Assembly: GCA_036940085.1 (NCBI GenBank)
Contig: JALLBK010000766.1
Span: 1 to 17,410 of the forward strand
Direction of reading: 5' to 3'
Length of the DNA stretch: 17,410 nucleotides
DNA from: Discostella pseudostelligera
Lineage: Eukaryota > Bacillariophyta > Thalassiosirophyceae > Thalassiosirales > Thalassiosiraceae
The number at the start of each line of letters is the position of its first letter. Position 1 is the stretch's first letter. Positions 7,135 through 16,400 of the stretch are shown piece after piece. A program made the translations under genes and the position numbers. A model generated the notes under the pieces. That model made no database searches. It saw only the letters and a list, made by a program, of their open reading frames with translations, and was not told where the DNA came from.

Positions 7135-8193
7135 TTATTTCTCCACGACTACATCGGGAGCATCCCCACCCTTCAATCTCTCAATGAGCCTCATCTTTTC
7201 TTCATTCCCCAAACCTGGACTAGACAAGAAATTACTTAACTTTGTCACGGGTTTCATCCCATTCTTTCCATCCCTGTATCGATACACTGACTCATAGACG
7301 GTAGTACCATCAGTGTACAATCCGGAATCGATACGTCGTTCACGCCAGAATGAGCCCGAGGGAAGCGTGAGCATACGCTTTGGTGAAAAGTTCCATAGAG
7401 TCTTCCACGATCGTTCCTTGATAGAATACTGAGCCTTCACAAACGGTTTCATTGCTACTCTGTCATCCACATTTTCACCCGACGCGTCTGCCGCTGCAAA
7501 GGCAGCCTTGTCCAGCCCTTCATTGACATACCTTCCATAAACATCGACCTTCCCCTTGACGAATAAATCTCGCAATACTGCATCGCGATTGACATGCACA
7601 AGACGGACGTTCCACTTGGAGTTCTTTGGTTTCTTACGTGCGTACCATGTCAATGCGTTGTTGTTCTTTGTATTTCCAGTTCCATTGTTGACCACTCCTA
7701 CAAATTGATAATTGCCACTAGAGGACGATGCTGATACAATTGATGATTTCTTTTTGGCCGCCATTCTTTCATCATACGCTTTCACGGCAGCATCATACGC
7801 AGCCTCCACTCGTTCTTCCATGGCCTTCTTCTTCCGTTCGTCGGCGGCTGCACTCGCCTCCGCCCAGCCAGCACCCCCGTCCGTCTGTCCATCATCGAAG
7901 TCGAGTAGACCCCGTCTCTGCTCCTCCATCAAGGCCTCCCTCGCTCTACGCTCGGCAATTAGCCCGGCGCGAAATCGGGGTAAGAATTTTCTGCGCGGAC
8001 TGGCCAAGTCGAACGATGACAAGGCAGATTTGTCAAATATTGTAAAGCTTTGAATGGGTGAGGTGAAATGGAGCGGCTTCGCATGTCCACTGGTTGATGT
8101 CGCTGCTGCGGCAGCAGGTGTAGAACTGTCGGCTGAGACAAAAAGAGTTGCTGCCGTTAGCATGATCAACGCACTTCGTGGCGACAACATCAT
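7135..8193 (-). CDS. Secretory-pathway protein with coiled coil, unknown function
   Basis: A 352-residue protein with no family I recognise. Residues 1-21 are a signal peptide (ALIMLTAATLFVSA) with probable cleavage before DSS. There is no Phe after the cleavage point, so plastid import is less likely than ER or secretion, though an alternative site cannot be excluded. An Ala/Thr/Ser-rich segment is followed by a charged helix at about 70-150 (RRKFLPRFRAGLIAERRARE and later Glu/Lys/Ala-rich repeats), a Ser linker, then a compact C-terminal region with many aromatic residues (NNALTWYARKKP, WNVRLVHVNRDAV, SWKTLWNFSPKRM, GSFWRERRIDSGLY). The C-terminal region from about 175 on looks like a folded domain. 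The start is the first ATG, supported by the signal peptide. The frame is uninterrupted and its antisense frames are shadows. Confidence 0.7.
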   Translation of the reverse strand: MMLSPRSALIMLTAATLFVSADSSTPAAAAATSTSGHAKPLHFTSPIQSFTIFDKSALSSFDLASPRRKFLPRFRAGLIAERRAREALMEEQRRGLLDFDDGQTDGGAGWAEASAAADERKKKAMEERVEAAYDAAVKAYDERMAAKKKSSIVSASSSSGNYQFVGVVNNGTGNTKNNNALTWYARKKPKNSKWNVRLVHVNRDAVLRDLFVKGKVDVYGRYVNEGLDKAAFAAADASGENVDDRVAMKPFVKAQYSIKERSWKTLWNFSPKRMLTLPSGSFWRERRIDSGLYTDGTTVYESVYRYRDGKNGMKPVTKLSNFLSSPGLGNEEKMRLIERLKGGDAPDVVVEK

Positions 8194-8601
8194 GATGAAA
8201 CCTTGATGCCAATGCAGTTATTGATGGTAAGATTTGCTCGGTTCTGTTTGAGAGGAGTATCTAGAGAGAAGTAGAAGGTGGTTCCGTCGGCCACCATGGT
8301 CTGGTCGGTCGGTCGGTCGGTTGATGTTGTGAGGTGGAAGGTGGAGCAAGCACGCACTCTAGCACGTGGAAGGTCGACGGAAGGACGCGATTGTCTCCTT
8401 CGCCTACACGTGGATGATTGGGTAAGTTGGAGTACACGTGGAGAAGTTTGGATTTACACGTGGAAGACACCATATGCTTCGAAGCTCTTCGAAGACACTC
8501 AGCTCTCAGTCAGTGCTCTCAAAGAGCCTCAGAGCCAGGAGACAAGCTTTCGAGAGGCGTGACAATTCAGAGATAAAGTCAGACATTTGTAGCTGAAGGT
8601 G
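8194..8601. promoter_or_regulatory. Intergenic with four-copy CACGTGG cluster
   Basis: This 408-bp gap lies upstream of the secretory protein gene and downstream of the LCMT-GNAT gene. CACGTGG occurs at 8363-8369, 8407-8413, 8435-8441 and 8457-8463, all in the same orientation; the last three share the wider core ACACGTGGA. CACGTG is the G-box/E-box core bound by bZIP and bHLH factors. A GGTC x4 tract is at 8303-8318. A TTCGAAG-containing duplication (TTCGAAGCTCTTCGAAG) is at about 8478-8494. The cluster lies about 170-270 bp upstream of the divergently read start at 8193. A 94-residue plus-strand frame across it has no protein-like features. Confidence 0.45.
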
Positions 8602-10785
8602 CTATGGTACTAGTTGGAATGCCTTGCAATACACATTCATGCAAAGAGTTCCAGCCTGAAACGTTTCTTCAAGCCCATAGCCCATCGACTCGTACAGTTT
8701 GTTTGCATTGGTCATACAGTTGGGAGTAACAGCCCACAACTTCACTGTGGCCGAGCTTCTTTCCATATATGCATCGGATTCCTGTTGAAGTGTGTATTCT
8801 TCAGCAATTGAAAGCAATTTCTTTCCTATACCCATTCCTCGATATTGATCATCGACAGCTAAACGATGGATATCATATTCCACAACAGAAGAAGATGACA
8901 AGATCTCGTTCTTTTCTTTTGCAATTCGCAGACCAACTCCAACACATCCCACCATTAATGATTTATGAGGATCTGTTGCAATCCAAAAGTTTCCACCTTT
9001 ACTCAAATATCGATATCGTATCGCAGAACAGCTCGACTCTTCATCATGAAGATCCGTCTTCATTGCAGACTTGACCATTTTTCTAATTACAGGATATTGA
9101 CTGTAAAGATGAACATATATTCGTCCATAAAAATCACGAACATGCTTGTCATCAAGAGAGGATGCGATTGGATTCACTTCGATGGTGGGAGTATTTTCGT
9201 ATTTCTGGAACCATGGCCAAATGTCGCATGCTAGATCTTCCGATACGTCCTTCAGTCTAGTCGACGGAATGGAAGAGAACACGCACACCACTCCATAACA
9301 ATTCAAATTAAGCGCCAATGCTGCGTGTTCATCAAATGGTTCCTTTGCCTGAAGAAAGGATGGTGCGTTGTTCGACATGCGACGGAGATGTGCCACATTT
9401 GCAGCTGCCTCACCCAATGTAGCACAACAAATAACATTGGGCGGTGAGAACCCACAGTTTCGAAGACGTTGCATGACACTGCGGGAATTAGAACCTAACG
9501 GATGCATCCACGATGATGAAGACGAACCTGTCCTGCCCTTACTTTTCGATGCATATCTAGAGTCGCCGCGTTGTAATGTTCCAAGAAATTGGTGACTATA
9601 TTCCCTAGAGTAGCTTTCTTCGACGGACAGCATTTTAAGCTCACCGCAACCACCAGCAGCCTCGAGAAACACCGGTTCCAAGCAAATAAACAAGCTGTTT
9701 GGATTCCCACAAACGACATCGGTTGCTATCGAATGCATTGTCGCGTTTGCACCATCAATACCGAGATATGCCAAAACAAGCTCTGAGAGGACGATAGTAG
9801 GATGGGACGGGTCCAATCCAATATTTTTCATCGCAAGTGATAAGATGGATTGTCGTTTGCCTATGCTCTCGTCATCTCCAATAGATGTTGTTTCTCTAAA
9901 ATCTAATGCCATCAAAAAGTAATCATCGTCGTCATTACTTTGATCATGATCACCCTCATCATGCTCCACAGCCAGCCGACCTTTGGATATTGTACGAAAT
10001 GATGATTTAGATGCGTTATCATCTCCTCTCTGACCTGTAGCGTTTGTTGACATGTGGTCTGATGTGTTCCGTTTATGGACATTACCGAACGTGAATGATT
10101 CAGTTAGCAGCCCCGATTGTACCATGGCATTTTTCTTTAAGATACAATTGTCCCATGCATCAAATTCGTACACTCTAACTCTAGGTAGGGTCGGAGTATC
10201 GGAATCCTCGCTCGCCCTGCCATAATCATCACTCAATTTCTTTTCCGATGCACGTGAATCATGTAGGAAATGCTTGGAGCATATACCTAATGCATCCATC
10301 CCGCATCCCAACAACACAACATTTACGAATAAATGCTCACTTTGACTACGACGATGATTCATTACATCCGGAGCAATGATTCGTCCCATCCAATGTTCAA
10401 AACTGTACGTCATGACTGCCATACGAGCTGCATATCCAGCATTCACCAGAGGTGTCTGCCGTCTTCGCCGACGCCTTTGCGGTTGTCCTTCCTCGTCCGA
10501 AATGTTGTCACCAATAAGTCGAAGAAGTTTGCAGTATGTGTCATGGATGGCGGGGCGCTGGTACGATGTGACGTTGCCATTTTTAAATGGATTGCCGCCA
10601 CCGCCGCCACCATCGAGCCACCCGCCATCAATCGCAGACAACTTAGCATGCAGAGAATCCAGCGCCGTGCGAGAGATCAATGTGGGTATGCTTGCAACAT
10701 GATTCTCGGGAGCGATCATTGCCGATTGGTTGTCGATGTGCATTATGACTGTGTTGACTACCCGCTTAGGTCCATCTCTCTCCAT
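8602..10785 (-). CDS. LCMT-like carboxyl methyltransferase fused to GNAT acetyltransferase
   Basis: A 727-residue protein, single exon. Residues about 76-503 follow leucine carboxyl methyltransferase (LCMT/PPM family, SAM-dependent, methylates the C-terminal Leu of the PP2A catalytic subunit): VNAGYAARMAVM (114-125; family RGYYAR), SAM loop VVLLGCGMDALGI (156-168), acidic post-I VYEFDAWD (205-212), ALDFRE (293-298), IVLSELVLAYLG (331-342), and a closing EPFDEHAALALNLNCYGVVC resembling the LCMT1 C-terminus. Two low-complexity Ser/Asp inserts interrupt the fold (175-200, 235-288). Residues about 545-727 are a GNAT N-acetyltransferase: strand VEYDIHRLAVDD, acetyl-CoA motif QYRGMGIGKKLL (647-658), then ANKLYESMGY (694-703). 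Substrates of both domains are unknown. Gly-rich and Arg-rich low-complexity runs precede the first domain. It is divergent from the LRR gene with 107 bp between starts. Confidence 0.85.
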   Translation of the reverse strand: MERDGPKRVVNTVIMHIDNQSAMIAPENHVASIPTLISRTALDSLHAKLSAIDGGWLDGGGGGGNPFKNGNVTSYQRPAIHDTYCKLLRLIGDNISDEEGQPQRRRRRRQTPLVNAGYAARMAVMTYSFEHWMGRIIAPDVMNHRRSQSEHLFVNVVLLGCGMDALGICSKHFLHDSRASEKKLSDDYGRASEDSDTPTLPRVRVYEFDAWDNCILKKNAMVQSGLLTESFTFGNVHKRNTSDHMSTNATGQRGDDNASKSSFRTISKGRLAVEHDEGDHDQSNDDDDYFLMALDFRETTSIGDDESIGKRQSILSLAMKNIGLDPSHPTIVLSELVLAYLGIDGANATMHSIATDVVCGNPNSLFICLEPVFLEAAGGCGELKMLSVEESYSREYSHQFLGTLQRGDSRYASKSKGRTGSSSSSWMHPLGSNSRSVMQRLRNCGFSPPNVICCATLGEAAANVAHLRRMSNNAPSFLQAKEPFDEHAALALNLNCYGVVCVFSSIPSTRLKDVSEDLACDIWPWFQKYENTPTIEVNPIASSLDDKHVRDFYGRIYVHLYSQYPVIRKMVKSAMKTDLHDEESSCSAIRYRYLSKGGNFWIATDPHKSLMVGCVGVGLRIAKEKNEILSSSSVVEYDIHRLAVDDQYRGMGIGKKLLSIAEEYTLQQESDAYMERSSATVKLWAVTPNCMTNANKLYESMGYGLEETFQAGTLCMNVYCKAFQLVP

Positions 10786-10892
10786 CCAGCACCGGCGACC
10801 GAACGAAGGACATGGTTGTTTTTTTGATGTACGAGAGTTTTAGCGTATTGTACAATAGCTAGAAAACTACTCCTAGCTCTCAATCTCAGGCA
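10786..10892. promoter_or_regulatory. Short bidirectional promoter region
   Basis: Only 107 bp separate the start codons of the divergent LCMT-GNAT and LRR genes, so both must share core promoter sequence or have very short leaders. The stretch has a T7 run at about 10817-10823 and AGCTAGAAAACTACTCCTAG near 10857. I see no TATA box. Confidence 0.4.
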
Positions 10893-10924
10893 ATGGCACC
10901 GGCTCCTCAGCAGCAGCAGCCGGT

Positions 10925-10958
<34 letters not shown>

Positions 10959-12251
10959 TTGGCCCAGCAATCGCAGGCGAGGCCGCAACCCTTAAATGGC
11001 GGCGGAGGAGTGGCGGTGGCTGTGGCTCCTCGACAACATCAAGTTGGAGGACAACCACAACCACCTGCCCAAATGCAAGGACAGCAATACCAGCAACAGA
11101 TGACGGAACAGCATCAAGAGGAGGCGGAGGATGCGGCCAACCTGGCACACGACGAAGCTCAGTGGCGGTTGGGGCAGAATTATGATGCCCACCGCAGGGA
11201 TGGAGCGCTTCCTGCCGAGGAGGAGGAGGGGAGGGATAGACCTGCCGCGGAGGTTCCGGAAAGATACTACTATTTAAATGTGGAAACGTTGCGTCGGTTA
11301 CAGCGGAATGACCCCGAGGTCGACTCCTTTTTAATCAACACCTGGGATATTGATGATTGGGTTGAAGAATATGGGCGTGCCATCGGTGATAGCACTGTGT
11401 TGCGACGGCTATGTTTGGACGACGATGATCGCTACGAAGACGCGTCCTGGATATATGATTTTGGTGAAGGCCTATCGCGCAATCGTTCCATCGAAGAATT
11501 GGAAATGTACATCTCTCATTTGAGCATGTATGGAAGTTATAATGAAAAAGAGGCCATCTTTCCAATCATCGCTCCTTTCTTTGAGCAAAACATGAAACTA
11601 CGAAGTATTGCTATACATTATGCCACCGATTCTTCCTACAATTATGCTTTGTATATGGAAGCGATGGCTGCATGCATGCGCACAAATAAGCACTTGCGTT
11701 GTGTTTCTTTTGGGGGCTTTCAGTTTCAGAGTCTTGAGAGTTGTCTTGAGAGTCATCTTAGTTCTTATTGGGGGATGGAGAGAGAGAAAGAGCGCGAGAG
11801 GTTTGAAGTACAGTGGCGCGACAATGAAAGAGAGAGGTTAGAAGCAGAAAAAACCCTCATGGAATTATTGATCACGCAGAAGGATTTGTTGGAACTTGGT
11901 ATCTTCAGTGCGATTGGCAGATTGGGGATCACTGAATTGGCTAATCTTCTTACGCACTCTGAATCGAAAATTCAGAGCCTGGATTTTTGGTGTGATGAAC
12001 TTGACAATGAAGGTGCCGCCATCCTGGGAACTGCGTTGGCCACTAACAAAACATTGAAAAAGTTGAAACTTCCTTATCTTGACCTTGGCAATGAAGGTGC
12101 CGCCATCCTGGGAACTGCGTTGGCCACTAACAAAACATTGAAAAATGTCAAGTCCAACAATGCGTTTCCAATATTATTTGCGACGCGACCAGCATCGAAA
12201 GCACGTACTCCTCAAACCATACGCTTTGCTATGTTAAGGTTAGACGGGTAG
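10893..12251 (+). CDS. PolyQ/leucine-rich repeat protein, 3' part out of frame
   Basis: The open frame is 452 residues. It starts with glutamine tracts (residues 6-9 and 12-22, a CAG run with one CAA), then Gln/Gly/Pro-rich and acidic segments to about 120. From about 145 it has ribonuclease-inhibitor-like LRRs, recognisable in STVLRRLCLDD, RSIEELEMYIS and KIQSLDFWCDELDNEGAAIL. A charged insert (REKERERFEVQWRDNERERL, about 295-315) breaks the array. The last two repeats are near-identical (NEGAAILGTALATNKTLKK), typical of large diatom LRR families that change by unequal recombination. After the second copy the frame leaves the LRR pattern and ends in unrelated residues (SKARTPQTIRF), while the expected C-terminal region continues in another frame. 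The gene is therefore either a recent pseudogene, strain-specific truncation or a base-call error. Function unknown; likely protein binding. Confidence 0.75.
10908..10958 (+). repeat. CAG trinucleotide tract (polyQ)
   Basis: Four CAG codons, then CCG GTG, then eleven Gln codons (ten CAG, one CAA) near the 5' end of the LRR gene. They encode polyglutamine and are expected to vary in length. Confidence 0.95.
12005..12145 (+). repeat. Exact 57-bp direct repeat, 84-bp period, in LRR gene
   Basis: Positions 12005-12061 and 12089-12145 are identical over 57 bp and are spaced by 84 bp, which equals one 28-residue LRR. The identity at DNA level, including synonymous positions, points to recent duplication or gene conversion of one repeat. 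The second copy ends exactly at the A5 run where the reading frame is lost. Confidence 0.95.
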
Positions 12252-12526
12252 AAGTTGAAGATGCGTATTTGACGATGAATCAAAATGAAAACAAAGCATC
12301 AGTAGCCCGTCAAAAGATTTTGATGCATCATTTTACCGGCCATGATGAAGATATTAATGTTTTTACTCAAATGCCAGAGACGATACTTCCTCATGCAATC
12401 AGCTGGATTGGTAGAGACTCTCTTGGATACTCTTTGATGTTAAATTTTGTTCAAGGTAGTCCAACACTTTTTCACATTCCCAACGTGGGTCATCAACATG
12501 CGGGCGTGAAAAGGAAACTGTGTTGA
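12131..12526 (+). pseudogene. Out-of-frame C-terminal part of the LRR gene
   Basis: This frame is open from 12131 to the TGA at 12524-12526 and reads NIICDATSIESTYSSNHTL, then LTMNQNENKASVARQKIL, then MPHA-type and WIGRDSLGYSLMLNFVQ segments. These are the usual C-terminal elements of diatom LRR proteins (SNHTL, NQNENK, HA..WIGR). It is shifted by one base relative to the upstream LRR frame, and the two frames overlap only at 12131-12251. One additional base in the A5 run at 12141-12145 would make the whole 10893-12526 region a single frame of about 544 codons. No intron of plausible size fits. It is not an independent gene, although an ATG occurs at 12269. Confidence 0.7.
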
Positions 12527-12756
12527 AGAAAAAGTATTGAGTGCCGCCGTCGAATTGAGTGTTACGTTGTTAGAATATGTGTGATTTAAGAATTTAAGAA
12601 GGCTGACGTGTCTTCGAGCTACTTCCTGCTACGTCCCACAGAGCCATCACCCACAAATCATCATCCACTCTTCTGGTACCATCAATCCATTCATTATCGC
12701 GACCCTTTCCTTGGGATATGCGTATTGCACAATTACCATTGCTAAATTCAATAACC

Positions 12757-13220
12757 ATGGACTTCGAGAATACTTACGAGAACGATAAAATTCAACAAGC
12801 TCAAGATCCCAACCTACAAGCCTTGCATAGGCTAATTCATGTGATGATGCAAGATTCGGTGTAATTGAACCACCATTCGCTCATATTCTCGGAAAGTGAA
12901 GCGGTCCTTTCAAGCAACGACAGAAGTGATTCAGTGGCATCAAATGCAAGGAGTCGGAGCCTTCCGCCGTCCTCACCACGGTCCACTACAAGTAATACTA
13001 CTATCACATCCTTGTTTCAGCATCAAAATCATTTCCTGCAGAGGAGGAGAAGACTCCTGAATTCAACGACAATGGCTCAAGAGGACAATACTTCGCTATA
13101 TCATCACGAATGCTAAATCATCGATCATCGCTTGATTTTGCGACAATATCTTCCATGGCACAGCAGAGGCGGTTCCCACTACTGCCATTTCAAAAGAACG
13201 GAATAAGTACGCCACAATGA
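12757..13220 (+). pseudogene. Possible degraded or unresolved small gene
   Basis: An ATG in good context (ATAACCATGG) at 12757 opens 35 codons (MDFENTYENDKIQQAQDPNL...) to TAA at 12862-12864. The same frame then stays open to 13116 with a Ser/Arg-rich sequence, and a second frame, 12996-13217, reads like protein (PAEEEKTPEFNDNGSRGQYF, then RSSLDFATISSMAQQ) to TGA at 13218-13220. GTAATA at 12992 and TTTCAG ending at 13020 would join the two frames correctly, but the intron would be only 29 nt. With an in-frame stop and this implausible intron I read it as a decaying gene or an unusual multi-exon gene. No family recognised. Confidence 0.3.
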
Positions 13221-13351
13221 TAGTGATAGATGACAGGTATGATCAAGATCAATGCAATGATTTCACATCTCATAACCAAACCTATTTTAATATGCGTAAT
13301 TATTGATTAAACTTACGTCATTCCAAAATTAACACTATGAATGTTCAATGC

Positions 13352-13430
13352 AGCAGCAGTACAATCGTCTTGTTTGTGTAGTATGTATTGTAGCAGCAGG
13401 ACAATCATCTTGTTTGTCGTAGTATGCATT
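13352..13430. repeat. Imperfect 40-bp tandem duplication
   Basis: Copy one (13352-13389) and copy two (13392-13430) share AGCAGCAG, ACAATC, TCTTGTTTGT, GTAGTATG and ATT in the same order, with three substitutions and a one-base indel. They lie in the 3' flank of REV3. Confidence 0.9.
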
Positions 13431-13480
13431 TACTTTTGACACTCAAGTCACGAGGCAAGAAGATATGAATGGTGAATTGT

Positions 13481-16400
13481 TCAAGAACATTGATCGTCAA
13501 GATCCAGTGCTTGGCAGAGATCCGCGGCCTCAATTTCACACTCACGTAGTCTGTGACGTTCGAATGTGATAGGGCAGTCGATGCAGACACAATTGGCTAT
13601 CGGCGTGCACAACCGACGTTGTTGATGAGTCCGATTCAACAACCCAATCCCAGTGCCATGTCGTTTTGGATATTCATCTCTGGCAAATGTCCCAGAGTTT
13701 TCAAGGCACCCATTGCACGAGGAACAAATTGACGCGAGATGATTGGCCCGCTTTTGGATCGACCTTAGCCTCTCGATGGCTGTGCACGCCACGGCAATAT
13801 TGTCTGTTTTGCATTGTTGGCACACCACCACTTTCGAACTGCCCACAGACTTGCACTTTCTCCCGCACAATGCACACATGTCGGAGCCAAAGTACGCTGA
13901 AATCATCAAGCTCGAAGCGGATTTTGATTGAGGCCAGTGGTGGATTCGTCGTCTCGGCTTCGGACAAGAATTATACCAAGCATGAATGTTTACTTTGAAA
14001 GGCGGTAGCCCGAAACATCTCTGAAGCGCGGCATTCACATGCCTGACTGTGTAATATTCTGCATTCACTGAGAAAGAATCCCATTGCTCCAATAACTCCA
14101 ATGGCGTATACACGCCATCTTTTAATTTGAAGGATCGACCTGGCATAGCGACAATGACGTATGGCAATCTTTCTTTGTGGCGGACTGCTCGGCCTGGGTC
14201 GATTTCTGCCAATCTTTTGGCAAGTGACGCTTGCACTGGTCCTATTTTGCCCCCTCTGTACCTACTTCGAACTCTTCCCGTTAGCACAAAGTCAGAAACT
14301 GGTAAACTTCCAGAGTGAATCAAAGCCCATTGTCGATTGAGGTAGTCTTTTACTGAGCTTGGACCGAAATTGAAGGCGAGCGTGAGTGCCTCTTTCAGTG
14401 TTCGTTGGGTAATGGTGCACTGATCGCGGCGAACCTTCACGCGAACAATAGTAGTTGTGGATGGAGATGTTAGCGAACCATTCGGGGTGTCGTTACTATG
14501 GACATGATGTACTTACAGTCTCAATGCCTTTTGCATCGAAAGATGGTTGTTTCTGCGTTGGCGATTCGTACATCAAACCACAGTATTTCTTCTTCTGTAA
14601 TAGAACACAACAAAGCGATGATAAGCGTCAGGAGATCATACGATAATGTTGCACCAATTTGGATTGCCAACATACTTACAGTTTGAAGTAAACTTTGAGC
14701 GTATACCTTCTCTAACTTCAACGACACTGGTGGTGGGTTCGATGCTGTTACAGATTTGCAGTACTCTTCACCGAACCTGAAAGCATCCTGAACAGACCTA
14801 CCTGGCAGCTTGATGAAGACTGAGTCTGTATCACCGTACAAAACATAGGCACCCGACCATCTACCATTTTCCTCTCTTCCCCATCTATTGGCGAGATCGA
14901 TTGCATTTGTGAGCGTTCTTCGTCCGCACTCCACGATCGCGTCAGCCACTAGGGGCACTGCACTTCGCCCCGAAAATGTGGCGGATGTGTAGCCATAGGT
15001 GACATTGGCTACATACTTCAGTGCGAGCTGTCTCGCTTCGATCTGCCTCAAAACTGCAGGAGAGAGACCCTTGACACGTTGCTTATACAACTTGGCCGCT
15101 TTTTTCAACATCGCCCTGGTTGAAAGCATCTCGTCGAGGACTTGCGGAAGCACGCCCTTGAGAACTGATTCAGAGACAAATATGGATCCTGTAGGGATAG
15201 CATACGCACGATCTCGCTTACTCTTTGTGGCACTGTTCTTCTTCTCACCAGAATCAAGTATCGTCTTCATATGATGCTTAACAACTGCCGCACTACGTCT
15301 CTCAGAGTAGAAGAAAGGGCCAACTTTTGAAGTCGTTCGACCAGAGCATCGCATTTCTTGGCGAGTGCTGTGGTAGTCAAGTTTCCCTGCCACGGTTGAG
15401 TAGCAAAAATTATAAGCAATGACAAGCGAAGGATACAATGCAGTGAAGTCGCACACAACCACAGGGTCAAAGTGAAATCCTGACTCGGGTTCCAATGTCA
15501 TTGCCTGGCATTCAAGAGCTTCCTGATTTGCACAGTCGACTTTGGATGGAGAGTAGAAAAAGTACCCCATATCCTTTTCATTGATGCAATCATCGTGAGC
15601 TTTCACATAGGCAGAAGGGCCTGAACCAGGAATTATAGACTTCTTCCTTCGAAGTTTCCACGGACTCTGAGACTGAGATTGTGATTCATAAGACGAGGTA
15701 AGGGATGCGGTGAAGAAGTTGCCATCCTTATTGATGCCCCTTTTCTCCCCTCGTTCATTCGATTGCACGCTCTGCAAAGCTCTCAACACGACGCCCTCGA
15801 CTTTGTATTGAGAGCCACGTATCCCAGGCAGAGACTGGGAAAACTCCACGCCACTAAGTCGAGCAGCTTCGCCGGCTCTTCCCAAAACGTCCAATGCATC
15901 TAACAATAAGACATTTGACATTGCTTGAGCTAGTCTATACTCGACGACACGCCATCGTTCGACGCAGTTGTCCGCACTGTACCACTTTGTCAGCAAGATA
16001 TCGTCATGATATGGGATGCGCTTGTTTAGAACACTAGACACAATGGCAGGCTGGTAAGAAGCATTGGGGTGTTTACACTCCTCGGCACATATCTTCCACG
16101 CGCACATAACTATACGACCCACCTGTAAAGATGTGAGTGTCTTTAGAGAGTGGGAAATCGCAAAAAGCGACGATGGTTCGACTCACAATAGATGATGCCG
16201 CAGCTCCCGCTCCTACCATTTCATCCCATTCTCCTCCTAAGCCACTTCCACTCCAGAGTTGGCCATTCTCTTTTTCTTGTTGCTCGCCATCAGTCATACT
16301 AGAGGCAACCGCAGTGATGTCACTCGCAGAGTTCTGAACGGGTACGACCCTTGGTGTTCTCCCCAAGAGACGAGCCATGTCGATTTGGGTTGCATTTGTA

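Larger units (their letters stand above)
12527..13480. other. Gene-poor region with a gene remnant and a tandem duplication
   Basis: This stretch lies between the 3' ends of the LRR gene and REV3. It holds a possible broken gene at 12757-13220 and a 40-bp tandem duplication at 13352-13430, both listed separately. The remainder is AT-richer and shows no gene. Confidence 0.5.

Noticed and set aside
7712..8053. Plus-strand frames of 113 and 105 codons
   Set aside because: Antisense shadows of the secretory protein gene, which has a signal peptide and better protein composition.
8278..8562. Plus-strand frame of 94 codons over the G-box cluster
   Set aside because: Composition follows the repeated motifs; no domain, no supporting start context.
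10333..10827. Plus-strand frame of 164 codons
   Set aside because: Antisense to the 5' third of the LCMT-GNAT gene, which carries recognised motifs.
12269..12526. Independent 85-codon gene
   Set aside because: Its sequence is the usual C-terminal part of diatom LRR proteins and its frame is open upstream to 12131, so it belongs to the LRR gene.
13481..14440. Separate 319-residue zinc-finger protein
   Set aside because: It is the last exon of REV3: GIET|VRRD joins through an 82-nt intron and the CysA/CysB layout is that of B-family polymerases.
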